Below the pieces are notes generated by a model. The model was not told the origin of the DNA and made no database searches. It saw nothing but the letters and a program-made list of their open reading frames with translations. Positions 12,592 to 13,087 of a DNA stretch of 13,087 nucleotides are shown one piece after another. The stretch is from Planctomycetaceae bacterium. GTDB lineage: Bacteria; Planctomycetota; Planctomycetia; Pirellulales; Pirellulaceae. Position numbers and translations under genes: made by a program. The stretch spans positions 1 through 13,087 of the forward strand of contig NYXM01000114.1 of assembly GCA_002685655.1 (NCBI GenBank), in the 5' to 3' direction. The first letter of the stretch is position 1; the number at the start of each line of letters is the position of its first letter.

Positions 12592-13087
12592 TACGGAAAG
12601 ATGTGGATGCGATCCGCATTCAAATTAAGGCGATACGTCCGTGGGGCATCCCCAGGGCGAACCAGTGGCCAGAGAGTTGGCGGTAAGAGTTTCTTCAATC
12701 GTGCCCAGACGCTGCTCATGGCTGAATTGGTCACGGCTTCATCTCCCCACACGTCGCGCCCCTTGACGTCCGATCCGAAGGGAGCCTTGTGTGCAAGAGC
12801 CACCAACAATTTCCAAGCGGTCTTGGTCGGTTGTTCTGCCAGACGGTGAGTCTCCCAATAGGCTTCGTGTCGGGTCTCGTCGATCACGAGTCCACCACCC
12901 GCGATCGCCTCTTCAATTGCTGAGCGGTCAGGACCCTCATCCCCATACAACTGCCTGAGACTACCAAGCGCGGCAGCGATTCGCTCGAACATTTGGTCAT
13001 TGCCCAACCCTGTTACCCGAGCCCTCAGTGCAGGTAATGCGTTATCGACAATGGCAGCGTCCAGCCCCAACCAAGTCACATCCGGTC
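12591..13087 (-). CDS. Partial gene, C-terminal winged-helix-like protein
   Basis: The frame is open to the window edge, so the 5' end may be missing; a GTG at 13079 is the first possible start inside. At least 162 aa are encoded. The C-terminal 77 residues (86-162) look like a winged helix of the response-regulator type: KTAWKLLVALAHKAP, an alpha helix around RDVWGDEAV, a recognition-like helix SAMSSVWARLKKLLP, and a wing strand RTYRLNLNADRIHIFP. The N-terminal part is helical (LRARVTGLGNDQMFERIAAALGSLRQL). It could be a transcription regulator near the end of the element or part of the host chromosome. No phosphoacceptor domain is visible in this part. It ends directly at an inverted repeat. 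Confidence 0.6.
   Translation of the reverse strand, partial: PDVTWLGLDAAIVDNALPALRARVTGLGNDQMFERIAAALGSLRQLYGDEGPDRSAIEEAIAGGGLVIDETRHEAYWETHRLAEQPTKTAWKLLVALAHKAPFGSDVKGRDVWGDEAVTNSAMSSVWARLKKLLPPTLWPLVRPGDAPRTYRLNLNADRIHIFP

Noticed and set aside
1..13087. CRISPR array, tRNA or rRNA genes
   Set aside because: No regularly spaced repeats, cloverleaf-like segments or rRNA-like stretches were seen in the window.

Overview
The window most resembles a planctomycete chromosome of moderately high G+C (Rhodopirellula/Pirellula-like). I base this on remembered family patterns, not on a search: the large serine recombinase with a long helix-turn-helix tail, the small RGFSLADP/FDPEP/VDWDEL protein, and the Ubl/E2-RING/JAB/E1 gene set are all styles I associate with Planctomycetes. 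All genes but one lie on the minus strand, so the main read is from right to left.

Right part (13087 to 9639): a partial winged-helix-like gene at the edge, an inverted repeat, a small basic protein, then a large serine recombinase. The recombinase is split by an in-frame TAG into a catalytic/zinc-ribbon half (10944-12179) and a coiled-coil/triple-HTH half (9639-10868). A 12-bp hairpin lies between the two halves. This looks like the integration module of a mobile or accessory element.

Middle part (9441 to 4764): after a terminator-like hairpin comes a run of a 59-aa basic protein, a small membrane protein, a coiled-coil lipoprotein with a second membrane segment, a DUF1257 (Ycf35-like) protein, a DUF2997 protein and a Ycf46-like AAA+ ATPase. 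After a second terminator-like hairpin come a 317-aa protein of unknown function and a coupled 81-aa protein.

Left part (4785 to 1345): after a third terminator-like hairpin come a 72-aa protein, a ThiS/MoaD-like ubiquitin-like protein (Ubl), a protein that fuses an E2-like (UBC) domain to a long CxxC-repeat RING/treble-clef region, a JAB/JAMM metalloprotease, a short E1-like ThiF-fold enzyme, and an unlisted 38-aa membrane protein. The run ends at a UUCG-loop hairpin. Activation, conjugation, ligation and removal of a ubiquitin-like modifier are therefore all encoded in about 2.6 kb, next to an AAA+ ATPase module and several membrane-anchored small proteins. A single plus-strand gene with a C-terminal winged helix (109-1083) ends convergently and has its own hairpin terminator.

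The best candidate for an under-described system is the whole 9401-1408 stretch: a prokaryotic ubiquitin-like conjugation pathway with an E2-RING fusion, coupled to a Ycf46/Ycf35-type AAA+ module and to the membrane. Individual families are known from comparative genomics (Ubl/E1/E2/JAB operons; bacterial RING fingers). I know of no experimental account of this exact combination, but I could not search.
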